The notes: generated by a model from the sequence alone, not told the origin. A stretch of DNA of 64,000 nucleotides from Scandinavium ludwigii_A (GCA_050516505.1 CP191518.1:1736001-1800000), one strand, 5' to 3'; positions 33,869-43,443 are shown, numbered from the stretch's first letter. Made by a program: numbers and translations.

Positions 33869-35311
33869 TTATTCGACAGTCAGAATACGTGTGGTGTTGG
33901 TCGTGCCCACGGTACTCATCACATCGCCCTGGGTGACGATAACCAGGTCGCCAGAAACCAGATAGCCTTTATCACGCAGCAGATTCACCGCATCGCTCGC
34001 TGCGGCCACGCCGTCGGACGCGCTGTCGAAGTGAACCGGAGTTACGCCACGGTACAGGGATGTCAGGTTCAGGGTGCGTTCGTGACGAGAGAGCGCGAAA
34101 ATCGGCAGGCCGGAGCTGATACGAGAGGTCATCAACGCGGTACGGCCGGATTCGGTCATGGTGATAATCGCCGATACGCCTTTCAGGTGGTTTGCGGCAT
34201 ACATCGCTGACATCGCGATCGCTTCTTCCACGTTATCGAACTGCACGTCCAGACGGTGTTTGGAAACGTTGATGCTTGGGATTTTTTCTGCACCCAGGCA
34301 CACGCGCGCCATCGCGGCGACGGTTTCAGACGGATACTGACCGGCTGCGGTTTCCGCAGACAGCATTACCGCATCGGTACCATCCAACACGGCGTTTGCC
34401 ACGTCCATGACTTCGGCACGGGTTGGCATCGGGTTGGTGATCATCGATTCCATCATCTGCGTTGCGGTGATAACCGAGCGGTTAAGCTGACGGGCACGAC
34501 GGATCAGGGCTTTCTGAATACCGACCAGTTCCGGGTCACCGATTTCAACGCCGAGGTCGCCACGGGCAACCATCACCACGTCAGAAGCGAGAATGATGTC
34601 GTCCATCGCGTCCTGGCTGCACACTGCTTCTGCACGTTCTACTTTTGCCACGATTTTGGCATCGCAGCCTGCGTCACGCGCCAGACGGCGAGCATAGTTA
34701 AGGTCTTCGCCACAGCGTGGGAAGGAGACGGCCAGATAATCCACGCCAATCAGGGCGGCAGTCTGGATATCGGCTTTGTCTTTTTCAGTCAGCGCTTCGG
34801 CAGAAAGGCCGCCGCCAAGTTTGTTAATCCCTTTGTTGTTCGACAGCGGGCCGCCAACGGTCACTTCGGTGAATACCTGCATGCCTTTTACATCCAGCAC
34901 TTTCAGCTGTACGCGGCCATCGTCGAGCAGCAGGATGTCCCCTGGCACGACATCAGCAGGCAGACCTTTATAGTCGATACCGACTTTTTCTTTGTCGCCT
35001 TCGCCTTTACCGAGGTTGGCGTCCAGCAGGAATTTATCACCGATATTAAGGAAGACTTTGCCTTCCTTAAAGGTAGAAACACGGATTTTTGGACCCTGCA
35101 GATCGCCGAGGATCCCGACGTGTCGTCCCAGTCTGGCGGCGATTTCGCGCACTTTGTCGGCACGAAGCTTATGGTCTTCGGCGCTGCCATGGGAGAAGTT
35201 CATGCGAACAACGTTAGCGCCAGCCGCTATCACCTTCTCGAGGTTATTATCGCGGTCGGTAGCCGGGCCTAACGTGGTCACGATTTTGGTTCTGCGAAGT
35301 CTTCTGGACAT
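33869..35311 (-). CDS. pykA: Pyruvate kinase II
   Basis: 480 residues from ATG 35311 (MSRRLRRTKIVTTLGPATD), the E. coli start; the frame stays open upstream without support. Active-site regions are NFSHGS, GDLQGPKIRV, VAKVERAEAV and VMVARGDLGVEI, then the C-terminal allosteric domain. It converts PEP and ADP to pyruvate and ATP and is the AMP-activated isozyme. hexR lies upstream in the same orientation with a 126-bp gap. Confidence 0.98.
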   Translation of the reverse strand: MSRRLRRTKIVTTLGPATDRDNNLEKVIAAGANVVRMNFSHGSAEDHKLRADKVREIAARLGRHVGILGDLQGPKIRVSTFKEGKVFLNIGDKFLLDANLGKGEGDKEKVGIDYKGLPADVVPGDILLLDDGRVQLKVLDVKGMQVFTEVTVGGPLSNNKGINKLGGGLSAEALTEKDKADIQTAALIGVDYLAVSFPRCGEDLNYARRLARDAGCDAKIVAKVERAEAVCSQDAMDDIILASDVVMVARGDLGVEIGDPELVGIQKALIRRARQLNRSVITATQMMESMITNPMPTRAEVMDVANAVLDGTDAVMLSAETAAGQYPSETVAAMARVCLGAEKIPSINVSKHRLDVQFDNVEEAIAMSAMYAANHLKGVSAIITMTESGRTALMTSRISSGLPIFALSRHERTLNLTSLYRGVTPVHFDSASDGVAAASDAVNLLRDKGYLVSGDLVIVTQGDVMSTVGTTNTTRILTVE

Positions 35312-35437
35312 GTAATACTCCATTGCTGAAACAATTTTGGTGTTGCGTGAACAGGAATTCGGACGTTCCACCTGTGCATAGTTTAATGCTGGAACTTAAC
35401 CGAATGTACAAATAGGTTACAAGCTTGTTATAGAATT

Positions 35438-36307
35438 TTAATGATTATCACTGCTAACCTGCAGTTCCTTATCAAAGCGCGATTCCTTCAACGCTTCCTT
35501 GACCCGCTTCAAGTTATCCCGGAATTTTGCCCCACGGCGCAGGGTAAACCCGGTCGCGAGTACGTCAATCACCGTGAGCTGGGCCAGCCGGGAAACCATC
35601 GGCATATAAATGTCAGTATCTTCGGGCACGTCGAGGGTGATGGCTAAAGAGGCCTCTCGCGCCAGCGGCGTTCCTGCGGTGGTGAGCGCAATCACCATGG
35701 CATCGTTTTCACGCGCCAGTTGCGCCAGTTCGACCAGACTTTTGGTACGCCCGGTATGAGAAATCAGCACCACCACGTCGCCATCGCTGCAGTTCATACA
35801 GCTCATGCGTTGCAGTACGATGTCATCGGAATACACCACCGGCACGTTAAAGCGGAAAAATTTATTCATCGCATCATGCGCCACGGCGGCGGAAGATCCC
35901 AAACCGAAGAAGGCGATTTTTTTCGCCTGTGTCAGCAGATCCACGGCGCGATTGACGGCAGCCATGTCCAGCGACTGGCGCACGTGATCGAGGCTCGCCA
36001 TCGCCGATTCAAATATTTTACCGGTGTACGCTTCCACGCTGTCGTCTTCATCGACGTTACGATTCACGTAAGGTGTACCGTTTGCGAGACTTTGGGCCAG
36101 ATGCAGCTTAAAATCAGGAAAGCCCCGGGTGTCCATGCTGCGACAAAAACGATTTACAGTTGGCTCACTGACCGAAGACTGTGACGCCAGCGTCGCGATG
36201 CTGGAGTGGATAGCCTGAGAAGGGGAGGCGAGGATCACTTCCGCCACTTTACGCTCGGATTTGCTAAGGTTTTCCAGATGGGACTGGATTTTTTCCAGCA
36301 TGTTCAT
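35438..36307 (-). CDS. hexR: Transcriptional regulator HexR (RpiR family)
   Basis: 289 residues. The N-terminal helix-turn-helix (IATLASQSSVSEPTVNRFCRSMDTRGFPDFKLHLAQ) and C-terminal SIS sugar-phosphate domain (IAFFGLGSSAAVAHDAMNKFFR, VVLISHTGRTKSLVELAQLARE) define an RpiR regulator. HexR senses 2-keto-3-deoxy-6-phosphogluconate and controls zwf, edd-eda and related glycolytic genes, which surround it here. Possible 17-bp TGT-N11-ACA sites lie on both sides of the gene. Confidence 0.96.
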   Translation of the reverse strand: MNMLEKIQSHLENLSKSERKVAEVILASPSQAIHSSIATLASQSSVSEPTVNRFCRSMDTRGFPDFKLHLAQSLANGTPYVNRNVDEDDSVEAYTGKIFESAMASLDHVRQSLDMAAVNRAVDLLTQAKKIAFFGLGSSAAVAHDAMNKFFRFNVPVVYSDDIVLQRMSCMNCSDGDVVVLISHTGRTKSLVELAQLARENDAMVIALTTAGTPLAREASLAITLDVPEDTDIYMPMVSRLAQLTVIDVLATGFTLRRGAKFRDNLKRVKEALKESRFDKELQVSSDNH

Positions 36308-36662
36308 GGTTAACAGGCGCTCATCGGTGAAAGCGATTCCATTAATGGGTGAAATCGCCGGGCAATTTAGTGAGAATATACCCCTGTGGATCCTGCAATG
36401 CAGAAGAAAGAGAACAAATTACGTTGTTTTTTTTCATTACATGATCACAGTCGACTTTTACCGACCGATTTTTGGTGAAATGACGAGCAAAAATAAGCTG
36501 TTGGCCCATTCCAGCCGGGGTTTTTATTCCAGAAATGCGTTTATCTGGCATCGGCGGGGGTAAGGGGTTTCGGCATTAACGTAAACACAGTACAGTGCAG
36601 CGTAAGAAAATTACAAATAGCGCCTGGCAGAAGCACCAGGCAATCCAACTGAGGAGAATGAC
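36308..36662. other. Divergent hexR-zwf control region
   Basis: 355 bases without a gene. TGT-N11-ACA at 36425-36441 is a possible HexR site; a similar 17-mer is at 35405-35421 below hexR. A 6-bp hairpin GCCTGG / CCAGGC (36622-36641) sits in the zwf leader, and GAGGAG precedes the zwf ATG. I could not identify a SoxS/MarA box or a confident -10/-35 pair. Confidence 0.5.
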
Positions 36663-38138
36663 ATGGCGGTAACGCAAACGGCCCAGGCATGCGATCTGGT
36701 CATTTTCGGCGCGAAGGGTGACCTGGCGCGTCGTAAATTGCTGCCTTCCCTGTATCAACTGGAGAAAGCGGGCCAGATCCATCCGGACACGCGTATCCTT
36801 GGGGTAGGACGTGCTGATTGGGACAAAGATGCATACACCAAAGTGGTGCGCGAGGCGCTGGAAACCTTCATGAAGGAGAAGATTGATGAGAGTCTGTGGG
36901 ACACTCTGAGTGGGCGCCTGGACTTCTGCAATCTGGATGTCAACGACACCAAATCTTTCACCCGCCTTGGCAAAATGCTCGATCAGAAAGAACGCACCAC
37001 CATCAACTATTTTGCGATGCCACCGAGCACCTTTGGCGCTATCTGCAAAGGTCTGGGCGAAGCGAAGCTGAACGCTAAACCGGCGCGCGTCGTGATGGAA
37101 AAACCGCTGGGTACCTCTCTGGCGACCTCTCGCGAAATCAATGACCAGGTCGGCGAATATTTCGAAGAGTGCCAGGTCTACCGCATTGACCACTATCTCG
37201 GTAAAGAGACCGTACTCAACCTGCTGGCGCTGCGTTTTGCCAACTCCCTGTTTATCAACAACTGGGATTCCCGCACTATCGACCACGTGGAAATTACCGT
37301 GGCGGAAGAAGTGGGTATCGAAGGACGTTGGGGTTACTTCGATCAGGCCGGGCAGATGCGCGACATGATCCAGAACCACCTGCTGCAAATTCTGTGCATG
37401 ATTGCGATGTCGCCGCCGTCTGATCTGAGCGCCGACAGTATTCGTGATGCCAAAGTAAAAGTGCTGAAATCTCTGCGTCGCATTGACCGCTCCAATGTGC
37501 GTGATAAAACCGTACGCGGCCAGTACACCTCTGGTTTTGCGCAGGGCAAAAAAGTGCCTGGCTATCTCGAAGAAGAGGGCGCGAACAAGAGCAGCAACAC
37601 TGAAACCTTCGTGGCGATCCGCGTTGATATCGATGACTGGCGCTGGGCTGGCGTGCCGTTCTACTTGCGTACCGGTAAGCGTCTGCCGACCAAATGTTCC
37701 GAAGTGGTTGTGTACTTCAAAACGCCTGAACTGAACCTGTTCAAAGAGTCCTGGCAGGAGCTGCCGCAGAACAAACTGACCATTCGTCTGCAACCGGACG
37801 AAGGCGTTGATATTCAGATCCTCAACAAAGTGCCGGGTCTGGATCACAAGCACAACCTGCAAACCACCAAGCTTGATCTGAGCTATTCCGAAACCTTCAA
37901 TGAGACGCACCTGGCCGATGCTTACGAGCGTCTGCTGCTGGAAACCATGCGCGGCATCCAGGCGCTGTTCGTGCGTCGTGACGAAGTGGAAGAAGCATGG
38001 AAATGGGTCGACTCAATCACCGAAGCCTGGGCCGCCGATCAGGATGCGCCAAAACCGTATCAGGCTGGCACCTGGGGTCCCGTCGCTTCTGTGGCAATGA
38101 TTACCCGTGATGGTCGCTCCTGGAATGAATTTGAGTAG
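36663..38138 (+). CDS. zwf: Glucose-6-phosphate 1-dehydrogenase
   Basis: 491 residues, same length as E. coli. The NADP-binding loop is FGAKGDLARRKLLPSL. The catalytic segment YRIDHYLGKE contains the substrate-binding Lys and general base. It makes 6-phosphogluconolactone and NADPH, feeding both the pentose phosphate and Entner-Doudoroff routes, the latter encoded by edd-eda just downstream. GAGGAG precedes the ATG. Confidence 0.98.
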   Translation: MAVTQTAQACDLVIFGAKGDLARRKLLPSLYQLEKAGQIHPDTRILGVGRADWDKDAYTKVVREALETFMKEKIDESLWDTLSGRLDFCNLDVNDTKSFTRLGKMLDQKERTTINYFAMPPSTFGAICKGLGEAKLNAKPARVVMEKPLGTSLATSREINDQVGEYFEECQVYRIDHYLGKETVLNLLALRFANSLFINNWDSRTIDHVEITVAEEVGIEGRWGYFDQAGQMRDMIQNHLLQILCMIAMSPPSDLSADSIRDAKVKVLKSLRRIDRSNVRDKTVRGQYTSGFAQGKKVPGYLEEEGANKSSNTETFVAIRVDIDDWRWAGVPFYLRTGKRLPTKCSEVVVYFKTPELNLFKESWQELPQNKLTIRLQPDEGVDIQILNKVPGLDHKHNLQTTKLDLSYSETFNETHLADAYERLLLETMRGIQALFVRRDEVEEAWKWVDSITEAWAADQDAPKPYQAGTWGPVASVAMITRDGRSWNEFE

Positions 38139-38163
38139 CGTGTGACGCTACGCCGAACAGGTC

Positions 38164-38179
38164 GCTTTACCGGTAACAT
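38164..38179 (+). promoter_or_regulatory. Candidate GntR operator upstream of edd
   Basis: GCTTTACCGGTAACAT matches the GntR palindrome ATGTTACCGGTAACAT at 13 of 16 positions. In E. coli GntR represses edd-eda until gluconate is present. It lies upstream of the zwf terminator hairpin, 195 bases before edd. Confidence 0.6.
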
Positions 38180-38216
38180 GATCTGACACAGTATCTCGTT
38201 CGAAATATGCACTTTT

Positions 38217-38250
38217 AAGCCCCGGGAGGTTCACCCCCGGGGCTTTTTTC
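38217..38250 (+). terminator. Terminator in the zwf-edd gap
   Basis: 10-bp stem AAGCCCCGGG / CCCGGGGCTT with a 9-base loop, then TTTTTC. It separates zwf from edd-eda. Confidence 0.9.
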
Positions 38251-38373
38251 ATTACAATTACGGGAGATGAATTTGCCACTGAGCTACAGCAGACGCGCGT
38301 TTCAGCATTGTTAATGACTCCTGAACTTCGTGTTAATGCATAAGCCCAGACACTCAGAGTTTGAGGAGATTTT

Positions 38374-40185
38374 ATGAATCCCGCACTGTTACGCGTAACA
38401 AATCGTATTATTGAGCGCTCTAAAGAGACTCGCCACGCTTACCTCACCCGCATCAATCAGGCCAAATCTGACACCGTGCAGCGTTCGCGTTTGGCCTGCG
38501 GTAACCTGGCGCACGGCTTCGCGGCCTGCCAACCGGATGATAAAGCGTCGCTGAAAAGCATGCTGCGTAACAACATCGCTATCATCACCTCCTATAACGA
38601 CATGCTTTCTGCGCACCAGCCGTACGAGCACTACCCCGACGTTATCCGTAAAGCGCTGCACGGTGTGAACGCAGTGGCTCAGGTTGCCGGTGGTGTGCCT
38701 GCGATGTGCGACGGCGTCACGCAGGGGCAGGACGGAATGGAGCTGTCGCTGCTGAGCCGCGAAGTGATCGCCATGTCTGCGGCCGTTGGGCTGTCTCACA
38801 ATATGTTCGACGGCGCGTTGTATCTCGGCGTGTGCGACAAAATCGTCCCGGGCCTGGCCATGGCCGCGTTGTCATTTGGTCATCTGCCGTCGATTTTCAT
38901 TCCGTCAGGTCCGATGTCCAGCGGCTTGCCGAACAAAGAAAAAGTGCGCATTCGCCAGCTGTTTGCCGAAGGTAAAGTTGACCGCATGGCGCTGCTGGAA
39001 TCTGAAGCCGCGTCCTATCACGCGCCAGGCACCTGCACGTTTTACGGCACCGCGAACACCAACCAGATGGTTATCGAATTTATGGGCATGCAGCTGCCGG
39101 GCTCCTCATTCGTGCATCCGGATGCGCCCATGCGTGAAGCGTTGACCGCTGCTGCGGCTCGCCAGGTGACCCGCATGACCGGCAACGGTAATGAATGGAT
39201 GCCACTCGGTAAAATGATCGACGAGAAAGCTGTGGTGAACGGGATCGTGGCGCTGCTGGCGACCGGTGGTTCGACTAACCACACGATGCATCTGGTGGCG
39301 ATGGCGCGAGCTGCGGGCATTATCATCAACTGGGATGACTTCTCTGATATTTCGGACGTGGTGCCGCTGATGGCGCGCCTGTACCCGAACGGCCCTGCGG
39401 ATATCAACCACTTCCAGGCGGCGGGTGGCGTACCGGTGCTGGTGCGCGAACTGCTGAAGGGCGGCCTGTTGCACGAAGACGTAGAAACCGTTGCGGGTCA
39501 CGGCCTCTCTCGCTACACCATGGAACCGTGGTTGAACAACGGCGAACTGGACTGGCGCGAAGGCGCGCAGGCATCGCTGGATGACGCGGTCATTGCCACC
39601 ATCGACAAACCGTTCTCTCATCACGGCGGCACCAAAGTGCTGAGCGGCAACCTCGGTCGTGCAGTGATGAAGACGTCCGCCGTGCCGGTTGAAAATCAGA
39701 TTATCGAAGCCCCAGCGGTGGTATTTGAGAGCCAGCATGACGTGTTGCCTGCCTTCGAAGCGGGTCTGTTGGATAAAGATTGCGTGGTTGTCGTGCGTCT
39801 TCAGGGGCCAAAAGCTAACGGCATGCCAGAATTGCATAAACTTATGCCGCCATTAGGTGTATTATTGGACCGTTGTTTCAAAATTGCATTGGTCACCGAT
39901 GGACGGCTTTCAGGGGCATCCGGTAAAGTGCCATCAGCTATCCACGTCACGCCTGAAGCGTACGACGGTGGGCTGCTGTCGAAAGTCCATGACGGCGATA
40001 TGATCCGCGTGAATGGACAAACCGGCGAGCTGACGCTGTTGGTGGATGAAGCCGAACTGGCTGCCCGTAAACCGCATTTACCTGACCTGCGTGCATCACG
40101 GGTTGGGAGTGGTCGCGAACTGTTCAGTGCACTGCGTGAGAATCTTTCCGGTGCAGAGCAGGGCGCAACCTGCATCACTTTTTAA
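38374..40185 (+). CDS. edd: 6-Phosphogluconate dehydratase
   Basis: 603 residues of the IlvD/Edd family, [4Fe-4S] enzymes. Cluster region cysteines are in PAMCDGVTQGQDGMELS, YLGVCDKIVPG and APGTCTFYGTANTNQM; GRLSGASGKVPSAIHVTPEA near the end is typical. It dehydrates 6-phosphogluconate to KDPG. TTTGAGGAG precedes the ATG. eda follows after 39 bases in the same operon. Confidence 0.98.
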   Translation: MNPALLRVTNRIIERSKETRHAYLTRINQAKSDTVQRSRLACGNLAHGFAACQPDDKASLKSMLRNNIAIITSYNDMLSAHQPYEHYPDVIRKALHGVNAVAQVAGGVPAMCDGVTQGQDGMELSLLSREVIAMSAAVGLSHNMFDGALYLGVCDKIVPGLAMAALSFGHLPSIFIPSGPMSSGLPNKEKVRIRQLFAEGKVDRMALLESEAASYHAPGTCTFYGTANTNQMVIEFMGMQLPGSSFVHPDAPMREALTAAAARQVTRMTGNGNEWMPLGKMIDEKAVVNGIVALLATGGSTNHTMHLVAMARAAGIIINWDDFSDISDVVPLMARLYPNGPADINHFQAAGGVPVLVRELLKGGLLHEDVETVAGHGLSRYTMEPWLNNGELDWREGAQASLDDAVIATIDKPFSHHGGTKVLSGNLGRAVMKTSAVPVENQIIEAPAVVFESQHDVLPAFEAGLLDKDCVVVVRLQGPKANGMPELHKLMPPLGVLLDRCFKIALVTDGRLSGASGKVPSAIHVTPEAYDGGLLSKVHDGDMIRVNGQTGELTLLVDEAELAARKPHLPDLRASRVGSGRELFSALRENLSGAEQGATCITF

Positions 40186-40224
40186 TAAGACGACATTACT
40201 CATTCTGGCGAGAGAAAAACTCTG

Positions 40225-40863
40225 ATGAAAAACTGGAAAACAAGTGCAGAAGCAATCCTGACCAACGGCCCGGTTGTCCCGGTTATCGTTGTTAACAAAC
40301 TGGAACATGCTGTACCCATGGCGAAAGCGCTGGTTGCCGGTGGCGTACGCGTGCTGGAAGTGACCCTGCGTACCGCATGTGCCATGGACGCTATCCGCGC
40401 CATCGCGAAAGAAGTCCCTGATGCTATCGTCGGTGCCGGTACTGTGACCAACGTCCAACAGCTGAAAGAAGTGACCGAAGCGGGCGCACAGTTCGCCATC
40501 AGCCCGGGCCTGACCGAGCCGCTGCTGAAAGCCGCAACCGAAGGGACTATTCCCCTGATCCCAGGCATCAGCACCGTGTCTGAACTGATGCTGGGCATGG
40601 ACTATGGTCTGAAAGAGTTCAAATTCTTCCCGGCAGAAGCGAACGGCGGCACCAAAGCGCTGCAGGCGATTGCAGGCCCGTTCGCGCATATCCGTTTCTG
40701 CCCGACTGGCGGCATCTCTCCGGCGAACTATCGCGATTACCTGGCGCTGAAAAGCGTTCTGTGCATCGGTGGTTCATGGCTGGTTCCGGCGGATGCGCTG
40801 GAAAGCGGTGATTACGATCGCATCACCAAAATTGCACGCGAAGCCGTAGAAGGCGCGAAGTAA
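40225..40863 (+). CDS. eda: KDPG aldolase Eda
   Basis: 212 residues, TIM barrel. The catalytic Glu is in VLEVTLRT and the Schiff-base Lys in LKEFKFFPAEANGG; PTGGISPANYRDYL binds phosphate. It splits KDPG into pyruvate and glyceraldehyde-3-phosphate and also has 2-keto-4-hydroxyglutarate aldolase activity. It also receives carbon from the pectin route that rhiTN would feed. Confidence 0.98.
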   Translation: MKNWKTSAEAILTNGPVVPVIVVNKLEHAVPMAKALVAGGVRVLEVTLRTACAMDAIRAIAKEVPDAIVGAGTVTNVQQLKEVTEAGAQFAISPGLTEPLLKAATEGTIPLIPGISTVSELMLGMDYGLKEFKFFPAEANGGTKALQAIAGPFAHIRFCPTGGISPANYRDYLALKSVLCIGGSWLVPADALESGDYDRITKIAREAVEGAK

Positions 40864-40901
40864 GACTTATTTGCCGGGCGAGATATTTGTCCGGCGAAAT
40901 G

Positions 40902-40942
40902 AAAAAAAGGTGGGAGTGCGCACGCGCCTCCCACCTTTTTTT
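40902..40942. terminator. Bidirectional terminator between eda and purT
   Basis: 11-bp stem AAAGGTGGGAG / CTCCCACCTTT with an 11-base loop and A/T runs on both flanks (TTTTTTTT on plus, TTTTTT on minus). The purT stop abuts it. Confidence 0.9.
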
Positions 40943-42119
40943 ATCCCTTAACGACGACAGCGGCGGCGGCGGTTTTCGCCCGCTCAACCGCTGTTTCGAC
41001 GTCTTCAGCCGTTGCCAGCGCTACGCCCAGACGACGTGAGCCTTCGATTTCCGGTTTGCCAAACAAACGCAGCTGAACGCCAGCCCCTACCGCAGATTCC
41101 ACGTTGCCGAAGCTGACGTTGCGGCTGGTTAACTGCGGCAAAATAACGGCGGAAGCAGAGGGGCCGTACTGGCGAATCGCGCCGATCGGCAAACCCAGAA
41201 ATGCCCGGACGTGCAGTGCGAACTCGGACAGGTCCTGCGAAATCAGCGTTACCATGCCGGTATCATGAGGGCGTGGCGACACTTCGCTGAAAATCACCTC
41301 ATCGCCACACACAAACAGCTCTACACCAAACAGGCCATAGCCACCCAGGGCCAACACCACGTCACGGGCAACGGCTTCGGCACGCTCAAGCGCCAGCGGG
41401 CTCATCTGCTGCGGCTGCCATGACTCGCGGTAGTCGCCGTCCTCCTGACGATGGCCGACTGGGGCACAGAAATGTACGCCGTCTACGGCGCTGACGGTCA
41501 GCAGTGTGATTTCAAAATCAAAATTCACCACGCCTTCGACGATCACTCGTCCCGCTCCGGCACGGCCGCCCTGTTGGGCATATTGCCAGGCGGCTGAGAG
41601 CTGTTCTTCACCACGGATAAAACTCTGGCCCTTGCCGGATGAGCTCATCACCGGTTTGATGATGCAGGGCAGGCCGATTTCGCTGACAGCGTCGCGGAAG
41701 CTTTGTTCGCTATCGGCAAAACGGTAGCTTGAGGTCGGCAGTTTGAGTTCTTCCGCAGCCAGGCGGCGAATCCCTTCCCGGTTCATGGTGAGCTTTGTTG
41801 CGCGAGCGCAGGGCACCACGTGCTGACCGGCCTGTTCCAGTTCAATCAGCATATCAGTCGCGATGGCTTCGATTTCCGGGACGATAAACGCAGGTTTTTC
41901 CTGCTCAACCAGCGCCTTCAGCGCCACGCCGTCCAGCATATTAATGACGTGGCTGCGATGGGCAACGTGCATCGCTGGAGCGTCCGCATAACGATCGACG
42001 GCAATCACTTCGATCCCCAGTCGCTGGCATTCAATGGCCACTTCTTTACCCAGCTCGCCTGCGCCCAATAACATCACGCGGGTTGCCGCCGGACGCAGCG
42101 CTGTGCCTAGTACAGTCAT
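40941..42119 (-). CDS. purT: Formate-dependent GAR transformylase PurT
   Basis: 392 residues, ATP-grasp fold. Visible are MLLGAGELGKEVAIECQRLG, the ATP loop VMSSSGKGQSFIRGEEQLSAAW, and metal-binding ELFVCGDEVIFSEVSPRPHDTG. It makes formylglycinamide ribonucleotide from GAR, formate and ATP, the folate-independent alternative to PurN. A perfect PurR box overlaps its promoter. The E. coli neighbour yebG is missing. Confidence 0.97.
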   Translation of the reverse strand: MTVLGTALRPAATRVMLLGAGELGKEVAIECQRLGIEVIAVDRYADAPAMHVAHRSHVINMLDGVALKALVEQEKPAFIVPEIEAIATDMLIELEQAGQHVVPCARATKLTMNREGIRRLAAEELKLPTSSYRFADSEQSFRDAVSEIGLPCIIKPVMSSSGKGQSFIRGEEQLSAAWQYAQQGGRAGAGRVIVEGVVNFDFEITLLTVSAVDGVHFCAPVGHRQEDGDYRESWQPQQMSPLALERAEAVARDVVLALGGYGLFGVELFVCGDEVIFSEVSPRPHDTGMVTLISQDLSEFALHVRAFLGLPIGAIRQYGPSASAVILPQLTSRNVSFGNVESAVGAGVQLRLFGKPEIEGSRRLGVALATAEDVETAVERAKTAAAAVVVKG

Positions 42120-42157
42120 AACGAAATTCCACAGTAAAAAAATGAACGCCAGTATAT

Positions 42158-42173
42158 ACGAAAACGTTTGCGT
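42158..42173 (-). promoter_or_regulatory. PurR operator over the purT promoter
   Basis: On the minus strand ACGCAAACGTTTTCGT fits the PurR consensus ACGCAAACGTTTNCGT completely. TATACT lies immediately downstream (42156-42151) as the -10, so bound PurR would block RNA polymerase. Confidence 0.9.
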
Positions 42174-42276
42174 CTGTCTCGGGGCAGGAACGACGTGATA
42201 AATAACAGACGCTTACTTGCGTTGTCGGGGTTTTGTACCATGCTTTTTAGGGTTATCAGGCGCGAGAGACATTCAC

Positions 42277-42624
42277 ATGAAAAAGAGAACAGTAATGACG
42301 GCAGTTTTGCTGCTGATGAGTAGCGTTGCGGTCCAGGCGGCCAGTGAGAAAACGGTGTCAATGAGCAAGTGTGAAGGCCTGGACGCCGACGGCATTGCCG
42401 CGAAGGTGAAGCAGGATTACACCCAGAATCGGATTAATCAGTGGGCGGATGACCAGAAAACGCTGGGGCAGATCGATCCTGTGGCGTGGATTAATCCCCA
42501 TGACGTGACCGGGGCAAAGGATAAATGGAAAGTGCCGCTCACGGTGCGTGGGACAAATACCGATTTGCATTACGTCGTGACAGTGGATTGTGCAGCAGGC
42601 AGCGCCACCTATCGCGCGCAGTAA
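42277..42624 (+). CDS. yebF: Secreted protein YebF (Cmi/YebF family)
   Basis: 115 residues from ATG 42277. A signal peptide (MKKRTVMTAVLLLMSSVAVQA) is followed by MSKCEGLDADGIAAKVKQDYTQNRINQWADDQK and VPLTVRGTN, with two cysteines (SKC, VDC) forming the family disulphide. E. coli YebF is exported to the medium through OmpF/C and shares its fold with the colicin M immunity protein. Role unknown. Confidence 0.93.
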   Translation: MKKRTVMTAVLLLMSSVAVQAASEKTVSMSKCEGLDADGIAAKVKQDYTQNRINQWADDQKTLGQIDPVAWINPHDVTGAKDKWKVPLTVRGTNTDLHYVVTVDCAAGSATYRAQ

Positions 42625-42709
42625 TTTTCGCATCTTTAGCCAGACCAGACGTTTCCTGACATCGTCTCGCTTAGGCTGAGAGCATTCATCTCAGTATGGC
42701 GAGGATACA

Positions 42710-43363
42710 ATGGCAAACTGGCTAAATCAGATTCAATCCCTTCTCGGTCAATCATCGTCTTCTGCTCAGCCATCCGGCGAGCAGGGACTCAGTAAACTGC
42801 TGGTTCCCGGTGCGCTCGGCGGTCTTGCCGGGCTGCTGGTGTCCAGCAAATCATCGCGCAAACTGCTGACCAAATACGGAACCGGCGCGCTGCTTGTCGG
42901 CGGCGGGGCAGTGGCGGGCAGCGTGTTGTGGAACAAGTACAAAGACAAAATTCGCACAGCCCATCAGGGTGAACCGCAGTACGGGCAGCAAACCAGCCCG
43001 GTGGATATGCGTACCGAACGCCTGATCCTGGCGCTGGTATTTGCCGCAAAAAGCGACGGGCATATCGATGATAAAGAGCGAGCGGTGATTGATTCGCAGC
43101 TGCGTGAAGCGGGCGTGGAAGCGCAGGGGCGTCAGCTAGTGGATAAAGCGATCGCTCAGCCGCTGGACCCGCAACTTCTGGCCAAAGATGTGCGCAATGA
43201 AGAGGAAGCGCTCGAGCTGTATTTCCTGAGCTGTGCGGCAATCGATGTCGATCACTTTATGGAACGTAGCTATCTGAACGCGCTCGGCGATGCGTTGAAT
43301 ATTCCACACGAGGTGCGGGAAGGCATTGAAAACGATTTAAAGGCACAAAAACAGGCACTTTAA
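42710..43363 (+). CDS. yebE: DUF533 inner-membrane protein YebE
   Basis: 217 residues. The N-terminal part has glycine-rich hydrophobic segments (LLVPGALGGLAGLLV, YGTGALLVGGGAVAGSVLW) and the C-terminal half resembles a TerB-like helical domain (RLILALVFAAKSDGHIDDKERAVIDSQLREAG). YebE is induced by envelope stress in E. coli; biochemical role unknown. GCGAGG precedes the ATG. The upstream yebF is in the same direction but 85 bases away. Confidence 0.92.
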   Translation: MANWLNQIQSLLGQSSSSAQPSGEQGLSKLLVPGALGGLAGLLVSSKSSRKLLTKYGTGALLVGGGAVAGSVLWNKYKDKIRTAHQGEPQYGQQTSPVDMRTERLILALVFAAKSDGHIDDKERAVIDSQLREAGVEAQGRQLVDKAIAQPLDPQLLAKDVRNEEEALELYFLSCAAIDVDHFMERSYLNALGDALNIPHEVREGIENDLKAQKQAL

Positions 43364-43443
43364 CCTCAAGTTGGCATGTTTCGCTTGCATCGCTCTGCAC
43401 ATTTGCCACCCTTAGGGTAGGTAACTTGCAGAAGAACAACGAC

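Noticed and set aside
34256..35272. 338-codon open frame on plus, opposite pykA
   Set aside because: Antisense shadow with no start signal and no domain.
36576..37910. 444-codon open frame on minus, opposite zwf
   Set aside because: Antisense shadow of zwf; histidine/phenylalanine-rich translation with no recognisable domain.
38244..38260. CATTACAATTAC near edd as a HexR site
   Set aside because: Only one half-site is visible; no symmetric partner at 17-bp geometry.
43364..43440. Possible fourth copy of the repeat upstream of ptrB (CTCAAGTTGGC ... GTAACTTGCAG)
   Set aside because: Only short inverted ends resemble copy C; the core GCTTGCCGCCTTC is missing.
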